Below are positions 38,542-50,193 of a DNA stretch of 64,000 nucleotides, piece after piece. The position numbers and the translations under genes are program-made. The notes below the pieces were generated by a model. The model worked only from the letters and a program-made list of their open reading frames with translations. It was not told the DNA's origin and did no database searches. Location: contig JAIXWM010000132.1 in the NCBI GenBank assembly GCA_027491255.1, forward strand, positions 1 through 64,000, written 5' to 3'. Position 1 is the first letter of the stretch; every line of letters starts with the position of its first letter. The DNA comes from Rubrivivax sp. Lineage in GTDB: Bacteria; Pseudomonadota; Gammaproteobacteria; Burkholderiales; Burkholderiaceae_C.

Positions 38542-38700
38542 TGCTGGATCCTTTCCAAGCGGGCTTGCGGTCCGGCCGGAACCGCCATGGCAGCTTACCA
38601 GGGCCATGCCCGACGCACACAGGTGCGCGCGTCGATAAGCCCCTTCATTTCCGCCCACGCGCGCGTCGGCCGCGGACGCGCAACCCGCGCAGCCGGCGCT

Positions 38701-39399
38701 TCAGGCCACGCGCACGCTGATCTCGCCCAGGCCGTCGATGCCGCCGCGCATGGTCTGGCCGCGCGCCACGGCGCCAACCCCTTCGGGCGTGCCGGTGTAG
38801 ACCAGGTCGCCGGGCACGAGTTCGAAGTACTCCGACAGGGTGGAGACCGTCTCCGCGACCGACCAGATCAGGTGCTTGACCGTGCTGCGCTGGCGGTCGA
38901 CGCCATCGACCTGCAGCCAGATCTGCGCGTCATGGACTGCGGGCACGCTGGCCGCCGGGTGCAGCAGGCCGATAGGCGCGGACTGGTCGAAGGCCTTGGC
39001 CACATCCCAGGGCCGGCCCTTGTCGCGCAGTTGGAACTGCAGGTCGCGCCGCGTCATGTCCAGACCCACCGCGTAGCCGAACACATGCTCGAGCGCGGTG
39101 TCCACCGGGATGTTGCGCCCCCCGCGGCCGATGGCCAGCACGAGTTCGATCTCGTGGTGGAAGTTGGCGGTGCGCGGCGGGTAGGCGATCTCGGCCGTCT
39201 GCCCGGGAGCGGCAACGACGATCGCGTCGGCCGGCTTGCAGAAGAAGAACGGCGGCTCCCGGTCGGGGTCGAAACCCATTTCGCGGGCGTGCGCGGCGTA
39301 GTTGCGGCCCACGCAGTAGATGCGGCGCACCGGGAAGACGGCGCCGCTGCCGGCCACGGGCACGGTGACGGCGGGAACGGGCGAGACGGCGTAGTTCAT
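38701..39399 (-). CDS. Fumarylacetoacetate hydrolase-family enzyme (fumarylpyruvate hydrolase-like)
   Basis: A 232-residue hydrolase or isomerase of beta-keto acids. IYCVGRNYAAHAREMGFDPD and PPFFFCKPADAIV are close to gentisate-pathway fumarylpyruvate hydrolases; metal ligands appear in FHHEIELVLAIG (Glu-x-Glu) and the later GLDMTRRDLQ (Asp). No gentisate dioxygenase is adjacent, so the pathway is not certain. Divergent from a MarR-type regulator that probably controls it. Confidence 0.85.
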   Translation of the reverse strand: MNYAVSPVPAVTVPVAGSGAVFPVRRIYCVGRNYAAHAREMGFDPDREPPFFFCKPADAIVVAAPGQTAEIAYPPRTANFHHEIELVLAIGRGGRNIPVDTALEHVFGYAVGLDMTRRDLQFQLRDKGRPWDVAKAFDQSAPIGLLHPAASVPAVHDAQIWLQVDGVDRQRSTVKHLIWSVAETVSTLSEYFELVPGDLVYTGTPEGVGAVARGQTMRGGIDGLGEISVRVA

Positions 39400-39412
39400 C
39401 GGAAAGATCCTG

Positions 39413-39424
39413 TCAGCATGCTGA
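39413..39424. promoter_or_regulatory. Palindrome between hydrolase and MarR genes
   Basis: A perfect 12-base palindrome TCAGCATGCTGA lies in the divergent intergenic region, 14 bases upstream of the hydrolase start. MarR proteins bind such short palindromes, so it is a candidate operator. Confidence 0.4.
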
Positions 39425-39500
39425 ATATCACCATAATGACTGTATCAGGCTGCAGACTCGGGCTGCGCCGATCCGCCTCACGACCAGCGACCCGCACCAC

Positions 39501-39983
39501 ATGTCCGCGCCCCCACCCTGCCCGGCCCTGGAACAGCAGCCCGGCCACCTGATACGCCGCCTGCAGCAGATCGCCGTGGCGCTGTTCATGGACGAAACGC
39601 AGGCGCTGGACCTGACCCCGGTGCAGTTCGCCGCGCTCGCCGCCGCGCAAGGCCAACCCGGCATGGACCAGCGCACGCTCGCGCGCGTCATCGGCTTCGA
39701 CACCTCGACCACCGGGGGCGTGATCGACCGGCTGGAGGCACGCGGCCTGCTGCGCCGCCAGCCCGCGCCCGAGGACCGGCGCGTGCGCCGCATCCACGTC
39801 ACACCGCAGGGCGAGGCGGTGCTCGGGCAGGCGGTGCCCGCGATGCTGCAGGCCCAGCAGCGCATCGTCGGCCCGCTCGGGCCGGCCGAGCGGACGCAGT
39901 TCATCGGCCTGCTGCAAGCGCTGGTCACCGCGCACGAGGGTGATGCTGGAGGCCCGGTGCGGCCCGCCAGGCGCACAGGCTAG
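39501..39983 (+). CDS. MarR-family transcriptional regulator
   Basis: A 160-residue winged-helix regulator: LTPVQFAALAAAQGQPGMDQ, RTLARVIGFDTSTTGGVIDRLEARG and the wing PAPEDRRVRRIHVTPQG. Divergent from the fumarylacetoacetate hydrolase-family gene, whose expression it probably represses until an aromatic acid binds. Confidence 0.9.
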   Translation: MSAPPPCPALEQQPGHLIRRLQQIAVALFMDETQALDLTPVQFAALAAAQGQPGMDQRTLARVIGFDTSTTGGVIDRLEARGLLRRQPAPEDRRVRRIHVTPQGEAVLGQAVPAMLQAQQRIVGPLGPAERTQFIGLLQALVTAHEGDAGGPVRPARRTG

Positions 39984-40024
39984 ACGCCTCGCAGATTCGA
40001 CGCAGACCCCACCAGGAGCCGACG

Positions 40025-41581
40025 ATGCGCATCACCTTCCTCGGCGCGGCCGACACCGTGACCGGCTCGCGCCACCTGGTGGAAATCGGCGGCCGGCGCG
40101 TGCTGCTGGACTGCGGCATGTTCCAGGGCTTCAAGGTCTTCCGCGAGCGCAACTGGACCCCGCCCGAACCCGCGCTGCACGGGCTGGATGCGGTGGTGTT
40201 GAGCCACGCCCACCTGGACCACTGCGGCTGGCTGCCCGTGCTGATGCGCCACTGCGCGCCCGCCAGCGTCTACGCTTCGCCGGCCACGCGCGACCTGGCC
40301 GAGGTGCTGCTGCTGGACAGCGCGCACCTGCAGGAGGAGGACGCCCGGCGCGCCAACCGCCTGGGCTACTCCCGTCACGCGAAGGCGCTCCCCCTGTACA
40401 CGACCGCCGAGGCCCGGCGCACGATCGGACGTATCCGCGCGCTCGAGCCCGGCGTGGCCCATGCGCTGGACGGCGCGGCACCAGTGCCCGCCCGCGCCAG
40501 GGCCCACGCCGCCGCGACCGTCCGCGGGCAAGCGACAGCACCTGCACCGAGCCCATCCGCGGCTGCGACCACGGCTGCCGGCGCTGCCGACACCACCCGT
40601 GCTGCGGGTCCTTGGGCCGAGGCCGAGCCCGCAGCCGGCACGAGCCGGCGCCGCGGTGGCTCCAGGCAGGGCGGCGTCCAGGTGGAACTCACACCTGCCG
40701 GCCATCTGCTGGGTGCCTGCTCGGTGACGCTGCGCGCCGGGGGCGAGACGCTCGTGTATTCGGGCGACCTCGGCCGCAGCGCCGACCTGCTGATGCCACC
40801 GCCGCGCCGCATCACGCGCGCCGACGTGCTGATCATCGAATCGACCTACGGCAACCGCCGGCACCCGGCCGAGGACCCGGCGGAGCGCCTGGGCGCGATC
40901 ATCCGCTCGACCATCGACCACGGCGGCAGCGTGCTGCTGCCGAGCTTCGCTGTCGGACGGGCGCAGGCGCTGCTGCTGGTATTGCAGCGGTTGAAGGCCG
41001 CGGGCACGCTGCCGCGCGGGCTGCCGATCTTCCTGGACAGCCCGATGGCCGCCCAGGCCACCGCGCTGTACCGCAGCCACCGCGATCTGCTGCGGGTGGA
41101 CGGAGGCGAGATCGAGGGCCTGCTCGACGGTGTGCGCGTGGTCACGACGCCGGCGGAGTCCGCGCGCCTGTCGCGGCTGCGCTACCCCGCGGTCATCATC
41201 TCGGCCAGCGGCATGGCCACCGGCGGGCGCGTGCTGCACCACCTGAAGGCGCTCGCGCCGGACGCGCGCCACCATATCGTCTTCGCCGGCTTCCAGGTGG
41301 CGGGCAGCCGCGGCGCCCGCCTGGTGGCAGGCGCCACCGAGGTCAAGATCCACGGCGAGTACGTGCCCGTGCGCGCGGCCGTCACCCACCTCGAGGGCTT
41401 CTCGGGCCACGCCGACCGCGACGAGCTCATGGCCTGGCTGCGCGGCTTTCGCACGCCGCCACGCCAGACCTTCGTCGTCCATGGCGACCCCGAGGCCAGC
41501 GACACCCTGCGCATGCGCATCCAGGACGAACTCGGCTGGGCCGTGCGCGTACCGGCACATGGGTCCACCTTCGAACCCTGA
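40025..41581 (+). CDS. Metallo-beta-lactamase/beta-CASP nuclease
   Basis: A 518-residue RNA-processing exonuclease/CPSF-like protein. The metallo-beta-lactamase part has GAADTVTGSRHLVE and SHAHLDHCGWLP (zinc-binding HxHxDH); the beta-CASP part has ESTYGNRRHP, LPSFAVGRAQALL and SASGMATGGRVLHH; the terminal zinc ligands are in FSGHADRDEL and FVVHGDPE. Residues about 150-225 are an Ala/Thr/Arg-rich low-complexity insertion not seen in compact family members. The role is probably mRNA 3'-end trimming or decay. Confidence 0.88.
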   Translation: MRITFLGAADTVTGSRHLVEIGGRRVLLDCGMFQGFKVFRERNWTPPEPALHGLDAVVLSHAHLDHCGWLPVLMRHCAPASVYASPATRDLAEVLLLDSAHLQEEDARRANRLGYSRHAKALPLYTTAEARRTIGRIRALEPGVAHALDGAAPVPARARAHAAATVRGQATAPAPSPSAAATTAAGAADTTRAAGPWAEAEPAAGTSRRRGGSRQGGVQVELTPAGHLLGACSVTLRAGGETLVYSGDLGRSADLLMPPPRRITRADVLIIESTYGNRRHPAEDPAERLGAIIRSTIDHGGSVLLPSFAVGRAQALLLVLQRLKAAGTLPRGLPIFLDSPMAAQATALYRSHRDLLRVDGGEIEGLLDGVRVVTTPAESARLSRLRYPAVIISASGMATGGRVLHHLKALAPDARHHIVFAGFQVAGSRGARLVAGATEVKIHGEYVPVRAAVTHLEGFSGHADRDELMAWLRGFRTPPRQTFVVHGDPEASDTLRMRIQDELGWAVRVPAHGSTFEP

Positions 41582-41611
41582 GGCCCTGCGGACGGTGCGT
41601 GGGGCTCGATG

Positions 41612-41670
41612 CCGTTCGGGCTGAGCCTGTCGCAGCCCTCGCGGCACTTCGACAAGCTCAGTGCGAACGG
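41612..41670. repeat. REP-like extragenic palindrome, copy 1
   Basis: CCGTTCGGGCTGAGCCTGTC and the facing arm TTCGACAAGCTCAGTGCGAA pair to form a long imperfect hairpin. A second copy lies at 58538-58599. Such elements are dispersed between genes in many Burkholderiales. Confidence 0.75.
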
Positions 41671-41825
41671 GGGTGTGAGCAAGCCCTGCGAATGAATGCT
41701 TGTGAGCATCCCAGAGCCCGCGCGCAGGGTCCGGCGTTCACGAAAGGACAAGGACTTGGCATATCTGTTTCTCAAGAGCCCACCCGCCGTCCGCAGCCGG
41801 ACCCTGACCGTGGGCCCGGGGCCGG

Positions 41826-42731
41826 TCAGTCGAATGACTGCTCACGCAGCCACTTGGTGGCGACCCACTTCTCGCCCGAGAGCACCGGCGCGCCGCCGTG
41901 CAGCGTGAGCGTGGAGGCGTGCGGACGGTCGTAGCTGAAGAAGACGGCGCCGCCGCGCACCGGGCCGATGCCGAGGCCGGCGGAGGGGAAGACCGTGTCG
42001 CCGCCGCGCGCAGGCGTGTTCAGGTACATCACGAGCGTGCCCACGCGCTGACCGCCGCGCTCGAGAATGCGCGGCGTGCCGGGCTTGGCCGGATCGAAGT
42101 AGTCATGGTGCGGCTCGTACTGCGCGCCCGGGCGGTAGCGCAGGATCTGAAGGCCTTCGCCACTCTCGACCGGCCAGTTCACGAGCGCAGCGATCCGGCG
42201 CTCGATGCGGTCGATCAACGGCGTCTCGCCGCGCCCGAAGAACATGCCGTCACTGGTGCGCGAGGTGTTGACCTCGGTGCCGCCGGTGGACGTGTCCACC
42301 GTCTCGGAGCGCGCCAGGCGCGGGCGCGCGAGCGCAATCAGGGCGTCGCACTCGTCGCCGGTCAGCAGACCGCCGAACAGCACCACGCGCGGCAGGCGCA
42401 GGCTCATCAGCACCTGCACCGGGTGCCCGTCGGCCAGGATCACGGTGGCGCCCTCTTGCAGGTCGGGCTCGGGAACCGCAGCCGCGGCCTGCGCCACGCC
42501 GGCTTCGGCCTGGCCCGGCCGGAGTGGCGGCGACACACCCGTACCCGCTTGCAGCGCCTGCAGGTGCTCGCGCAGCGTCTGCTCCAGGGCCTCGACAGCC
42601 ACGTCTTCGTGCCAACCGCTGGCCACCATGGCCTTGACCACGTCCTCGGGCATGCAGCCGGCCTGGGCCTGGGCCACGATCCACTGGCGCAGTTCCTCGG
42701 TGACGACCTGGGTGATGGCGGACGTGTTCAT
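41826..42731 (-). CDS. Prolyl 4-hydroxylase-like 2-oxoglutarate/Fe(II) dioxygenase
   Basis: A 301-residue oxygenase. The iron site is YEPHHDYFDP (His-x-Asp) with the distal His in RPHASTLTLHGGAPV and the 2-oxoglutarate Lys/Arg in the GEKWVATKWLRE tail. Upstream is a helical N-terminal region. Bacterial relatives hydroxylate proline in proteins such as EF-Tu; the target here is unknown. Confidence 0.88.
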   Translation of the reverse strand: MNTSAITQVVTEELRQWIVAQAQAGCMPEDVVKAMVASGWHEDVAVEALEQTLREHLQALQAGTGVSPPLRPGQAEAGVAQAAAAVPEPDLQEGATVILADGHPVQVLMSLRLPRVVLFGGLLTGDECDALIALARPRLARSETVDTSTGGTEVNTSRTSDGMFFGRGETPLIDRIERRIAALVNWPVESGEGLQILRYRPGAQYEPHHDYFDPAKPGTPRILERGGQRVGTLVMYLNTPARGGDTVFPSAGLGIGPVRGGAVFFSYDRPHASTLTLHGGAPVLSGEKWVATKWLREQSFD

Positions 42732-42771
42732 GGCAAGGCCCTGTGCGGGGTGGTGGAACGATCGGCGAAGG

Positions 42772-43560
42772 TCATTCGTCGCTCAGCCGGCGCCGGAACA
42801 CCAGCCGGTCGCCGCCCGAGGCGGCGGCGTCGAAGGCATAGCCCTCGGCGTCAAAGTCGCGCAGCGCCTGCGGCGTGCGCGCGCGTTTCTCGATGGCCCA
42901 GCGGCACATCAGCCCGCGCGCGCGCTTGGCGAAGAAGCTGATGATCTTGTAGCGCCCGGCCTTCCAGTCCTCGAACTGGCAGTCGACGACTCGGGCCCGA
43001 AGCGCCGGACGCAACGCGGTCCGGGCATATTCCTGCGAAGCGAGGTTGACGATCACCGGGTTCGGCTCACCGGCCTGGCGCTCGTTCAGCCATTCAGCCA
43101 CGGTGTCGCCCCAGAAGGCGTAGAGGTCGCGGCCGCGCGCGTTGGGCAGCGCCGTGCCCATCTCGAGCCGGTAGGGCTGCAGCCGGTCCAGCGGCCGCAG
43201 CGCACCGTACAGGCCCGACAGGATGACCACATGCTCCTGCGCCCAGGCCAGATCGGCGGTCTTCAGGGTGTTGGCGTCCAGCCCCTCGTAGACGTCGCCG
43301 TTGAAGGCCAGCACCGCGGGCTTGCTGTTGTCGGCCGTAGCCTCGCGCTGCCAGGCGGCGTAGCGGCCCACGTTCAGCGTGGCCAGCGCGTCCGACAGTT
43401 CCATCAGCGTGGCCACCTCGGCCGGCGTCTTGTGCCGCATCAGCCCGATCAGCTCGGCGGCGTGGTCGGTGAACAGCGGGTCGGTCGCCTTCTTCGCCAC
43501 CGCGGCCGGCACCGGGGTGTCGTAGTCGAGCGTCTTGGCAGGGGAAAGCAGAAAGAGCAT
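42772..43560 (-). CDS. yaaA: YaaA (DUF328/UPF0246) peroxide stress protein
   Basis: A 262-residue member of the YaaA family: MLFLLSPAKTLDYDTPVP, LAFNGDVYEGLDANT, ILSGLYGALRPLDRLQPYRL, YKIISFFAKRARGLM. In E. coli YaaA limits free iron during hydrogen peroxide stress, reducing damage to DNA and proteins. It lies downstream of dnaE2 on the same strand with a 245-base gap in which no gene is seen. Confidence 0.95.
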   Translation of the reverse strand: MLFLLSPAKTLDYDTPVPAAVAKKATDPLFTDHAAELIGLMRHKTPAEVATLMELSDALATLNVGRYAAWQREATADNSKPAVLAFNGDVYEGLDANTLKTADLAWAQEHVVILSGLYGALRPLDRLQPYRLEMGTALPNARGRDLYAFWGDTVAEWLNERQAGEPNPVIVNLASQEYARTALRPALRARVVDCQFEDWKAGRYKIISFFAKRARGLMCRWAIEKRARTPQALRDFDAEGYAFDAAASGGDRLVFRRRLSDE

Positions 43561-43805
43561 GGCAGCGCGATACGAGGGAGGATGGTGGCGACAGCACCGC
43601 GATCGGACAGCAGGAATTGTGGCGGCAAAGGCCGCAACGGGTGCGCGACGGTCCATGGACGCCGGTGACCGGCCTGAAGCCGCACCGCCGTTCAGGCCGA
43701 CGCAGCCACCGCCGGTGCGCCAACGGGTCTTTTTCGCCCTGGAGTGGACCGCTGCCTTGCGCGGGCAAGGGCTTGACGGGGCGGGTGATCGAGGCCACGA
43801 CCGGC

Positions 43806-47162
<3,357 letters not shown>

Positions 47163-47282
47163 GGTGAAGCGGCCCCACGCGCCGTGCGCGGCCAGGGCCC
47201 GAAGGATGGAGGCCGCGCGCGCCAGCGGGTGAAGCGACGGTGCGCACGGCGTCGGTGGAGCAAGGTTCCGATCGGCAGAATA

Positions 47283-47298
47283 CTGTACATAAACACAG
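47283..47298 (-). promoter_or_regulatory. LexA (SOS) box upstream of dnaE2
   Basis: CTGTACATAAACACAG fits the CTG-N10-CAG proteobacterial LexA consensus. It lies 121 bases before the dnaE2 start, so the polymerase should be induced by DNA damage. Confidence 0.75.
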
Positions 47299-47419
47299 TC
47301 ACTTGCACCATCCCCCATTCCCGGAACGATCTTCACCAGGCCCAGAGGCCCCGGCACTGCGGACCCCCGCGGGATCTCCCGCAGAATGCGCGCCCACTCG
47401 TCTGCAGGAGCATCCCGTC

Positions 47420-47503
47420 GTGAGCGCCATGGCCCTGGTCCGCGCCGTTCATCCCCCCATCGCCCCGATGACCGCCCCCCGCCCCAAGGCCCGGCGGCGC
47501 TGA
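47420..47503 (+). CDS. Possible 27-residue leader peptide
   Basis: A short frame MSAMALVRAVHPPIAPMTAP followed by basic residues starts at a GTG, with AGGAG nine bases upstream (47406-47410), and ends ten bases before the flavoprotein ATG. It could be a translated leader coupled to the next gene or chance; no family can be assigned. Confidence 0.25.
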   Translation: MSAMALVRAVHPPIAPMTAPRPKARRR

Positions 47504-47513
47504 GGTGGGTGCG

Positions 47514-48962
47514 ATGGCTGAGAACGCCTTGGCAGGCACCTTCGACACCGCCGTGCTCGGCGCCGGCGCAGCAGGCATGCTGATCGCGCTGGCAGCGCAG
47601 GCGCGCGGCCAGCGCGTGCTGCTGGTCGAGCCGCGCGCCGGCGCAGCGAGCAATTTCGCCATCAGCGGCGGACTGTTTCCGGCGGCAGGCTCACGCCTGC
47701 AGGCCGCAGTCGGCGTGCGCGACAGCCCCGAGGACTGGCTGCGCGATCTGCGCGCCTTTGCGCCGGAAGGCGCTGTCAACGAGCGCATCGCCACCGCCGT
47801 AGCCGAGGCCCTGCCCCGGGTCGTCGATTTCCTGCTCGACCAGGCCGGGGCCCCCGTGCGCTTCCTGCCCGACACCGTGGCGCCGGGGCACCGGGTGCTG
47901 CGCTTCCACAGCGTGCAACCGGCCTCGGGCGCCGCCTTCGCGGCCTGGTTCCGCAGCGCGGTCCAGGCTCGGTCAGGCATCGTCTTCGCCCCGCACCGGG
48001 CGCGGCCAAGGCGCTGCGCCAGTGGCTTCGAGATCGACTGGGAGGACGGCGGCCCGGCGGCCCGCGCCGACGCGCTCGTACTCGCCGGCGGCGGCTTCGG
48101 CGGCGACGCGGCGATGGTGGCGCGCCACATCCCGGCGATGGCCGGGGCGCTGCACAACGGCTCGGCGACGAACGACGGCAGCACGATCGCTCTCGGTCTG
48201 GCCTGGGGCGCGGCCTTGTGGGGCATGGACGGCTATCAGGGTCAGGGGCACACCAACCCCGGCGGGGCGACGCGGCTGGGGATGTCGATCCCGCCGCTGG
48301 GCGGGGTGCTCGTCAACCGGGACGGCCGGCGCTTCGTGCGCGAGGACGTGGGCCCCTCGGCGCTGGCGGCACACGTGCTCGCCCAGCCCGGCGGGAGGGC
48401 GCTGGAGGTCTTCGACGCGGCGATCGAAGCCCATCTCGGCAACGCCTCGGCCTACCAGGCCGCGCGTGCGGCCGGTCAGGTGCTCGAGGCCGACTCCGTG
48501 GACGGCCTGGCGCGTCAGGCGGGGGTGGACGCGCAGGCGCTGCGCCGCACGCTGGCGGACGTGGCCGTGTGGGCTGCCCGCAGCGCGGCGTCCGCCGACG
48601 GCAGCATGCACCCCGGTGCGGGTCGCGCCCGGGACGCCAGCGCACAGGGCGATGTCGCAGCCGGCGCCGACGAGCGCCCGGGAGCCGATCCGCTCGGGCG
48701 GGAACGCTTCCCGCGCGCGCTGGTGCCGCCTTACCGGGCTTCCTGGGTGACGGGTGCGCTGTCGCACACCCAGGGTGGGCTGCTGACCGACGCCGACGGG
48801 CGTGTGCTCGGCCCCGACGGCCGCCCCCTGCCCGGCCTGTATGCCAACGGCGGTTGCGCCGCCGGCCTGGTGGCCCGCGGCGGCGAGGGCTACCTGCCCG
48901 GCAATGGACTCGCCCAGGCTTTCGGCCTGGGCTGGCGGGTGGCGCAGGCGCTGGGTCGCTGA
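47514..48962 (+). CDS. FAD-dependent dehydrogenase (fumarate reductase/ketosteroid dehydrogenase-like)
   Basis: A 482-residue flavoprotein. The dinucleotide fold AVLGAGAAGMLIALAAQARG lies at the start; the catalytic domain includes GHTNPGGATRLGMSIPPLGG and DGRRFVRED, and the C-terminal FAD segment is LYANGGCAAGLVARGGEGYL with LPGNGLAQAF. GAGGT is seven bases before the ATG at 47514. No heme-binding or iron-sulfur partner is encoded beside it. The substrate is probably a dicarboxylate or a ring ketone; not resolved. Confidence 0.85.
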   Translation: MAENALAGTFDTAVLGAGAAGMLIALAAQARGQRVLLVEPRAGAASNFAISGGLFPAAGSRLQAAVGVRDSPEDWLRDLRAFAPEGAVNERIATAVAEALPRVVDFLLDQAGAPVRFLPDTVAPGHRVLRFHSVQPASGAAFAAWFRSAVQARSGIVFAPHRARPRRCASGFEIDWEDGGPAARADALVLAGGGFGGDAAMVARHIPAMAGALHNGSATNDGSTIALGLAWGAALWGMDGYQGQGHTNPGGATRLGMSIPPLGGVLVNRDGRRFVREDVGPSALAAHVLAQPGGRALEVFDAAIEAHLGNASAYQAARAAGQVLEADSVDGLARQAGVDAQALRRTLADVAVWAARSAASADGSMHPGAGRARDASAQGDVAAGADERPGADPLGRERFPRALVPPYRASWVTGALSHTQGGLLTDADGRVLGPDGRPLPGLYANGGCAAGLVARGGEGYLPGNGLAQAFGLGWRVAQALGR

Positions 48963-49045
48963 CGCACGACCAGGGCCCCTCCCCCTTCCGCGGCCTGACC
49001 TGGTTTCGACCGCGGGCCGCGCCGTCGGCGCCGCCGACGGGCGCC

Positions 49046-50071
49046 TTACTCGGCCTTGGCGCCCGAAACCTCGACCGCGCGCTTGAACTTGGCCATCTCG
49101 CGCTGGTGGAAGGTCCCGGTGTCGGCGGGGCCGGCGGCCACCAGGGTCGCGCCCTGGCTCTCGAGTTGCTGGCGCACGCCGGGGTCGTCCATCGCCTTCT
49201 TGACCTCGGCGTGGATGCGCGCCACCACCGCCGGCGGGGTGCCGGCCGGGGCCATCAGGACGATCCACGCCGTGGCGTCGAAGCCGGGGATGAACTCCGA
49301 CATCGCCGGCACGTCCGGCAATTGAGGAGAACGCCGCAGCGAGGTCACGGCCAGCGGCACGATGGAGCCTGCCTTGATCTGCCCGACCAGCGAGGGCAGC
49401 CCTTCGACACCCGTCTGGACCTCGCCCGCCATCACCGCCTGCATCGCCGGCGCGCCGCCACGGTACCCCACATGCGTCATCGTCAAGCCGGCATCGGCCT
49501 TGATCAGCTCGAACACCAGGTGCGAGGTCGTGCCCGGGCCGGACGAGGCGTGCGCCAGGCGGTCAGGCTGGGCCTTGGCCGCGGCGATCAGCTCGGGCAC
49601 GCTCTTGAACGGCTGCTTCGGGCTGGTGACGACCACCTGCGGGAAGGACACCAGGTGCGACACCGGCGCGAAGTCCTTCAGCGCGTCGTAGGGCAGCTTG
49701 GCGAAGAGGTAGGGGTTGATCGCCATCGTGCCGGGCGAACCCAGCAGCAGCGTGTGGCCGTCAGCCTGGGCACGGGCGGCGAAACCGGTGCCGATGTTGC
49801 CGCTGGCGCCGGTGCGGTTGTCGATGTTCATCGCGAAGCCGGTGTTGGTGGCGACCTTCTGCGCGATCGTGCGCGCCACCACGTCCACGGCAGAGCCGGC
49901 GGCGAAGGGGTTGACCCAGGTCACGGCCCGGGTGGGCCAGGCCGCGCCGGCGCCCTGCGCGAGCGCCGGGCCGGCGGACAGGGCCGCAAGCATGGCCAGG
50001 CAGGACCAGCGGGCGAGCGCGCCGCGGCGGGCGGGGGTGGACGGGACGGCGGGATGCGAGACCGAAGGCAC
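49046..50071 (-). CDS. Bug/TctC-family receptor
   Basis: A 341-residue periplasmic carboxylate receptor. The signal peptide ends at ALAQ; the mature protein has VTWVNPFAAGSAVDVVART, DNRTGASGNIG and VGYRGGAPAMQAVMAGE. The GTG at 50071 is supported by AGGAG nine bases upstream. It is the third gene of a minus-strand set after an oxidoreductase and a flavin/iron-sulfur reductase. Confidence 0.9.
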   Translation of the reverse strand: MPSVSHPAVPSTPARRGALARWSCLAMLAALSAGPALAQGAGAAWPTRAVTWVNPFAAGSAVDVVARTIAQKVATNTGFAMNIDNRTGASGNIGTGFAARAQADGHTLLLGSPGTMAINPYLFAKLPYDALKDFAPVSHLVSFPQVVVTSPKQPFKSVPELIAAAKAQPDRLAHASSGPGTTSHLVFELIKADAGLTMTHVGYRGGAPAMQAVMAGEVQTGVEGLPSLVGQIKAGSIVPLAVTSLRRSPQLPDVPAMSEFIPGFDATAWIVLMAPAGTPPAVVARIHAEVKKAMDDPGVRQQLESQGATLVAAGPADTGTFHQREMAKFKRAVEVSGAKAE

Positions 50072-50193
50072 GGTGTGGAGCTCCTGATGAGGGGGTCGGT
50101 GGGAAATCAAGCGAGGCGCCAGACAGGGCTGCAAGCGCAGCGGTGACCGGCGCCGCCCCACGCGCCTGCCACCCGTCGTCCGATCTGCCGCAG

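Noticed and set aside
47163-47357. An N-terminal extension of DnaE2 to 47357
   Set aside because: The added residues are not conserved-looking and would place the LexA box inside the coding region; the PHP domain begins at 47162.
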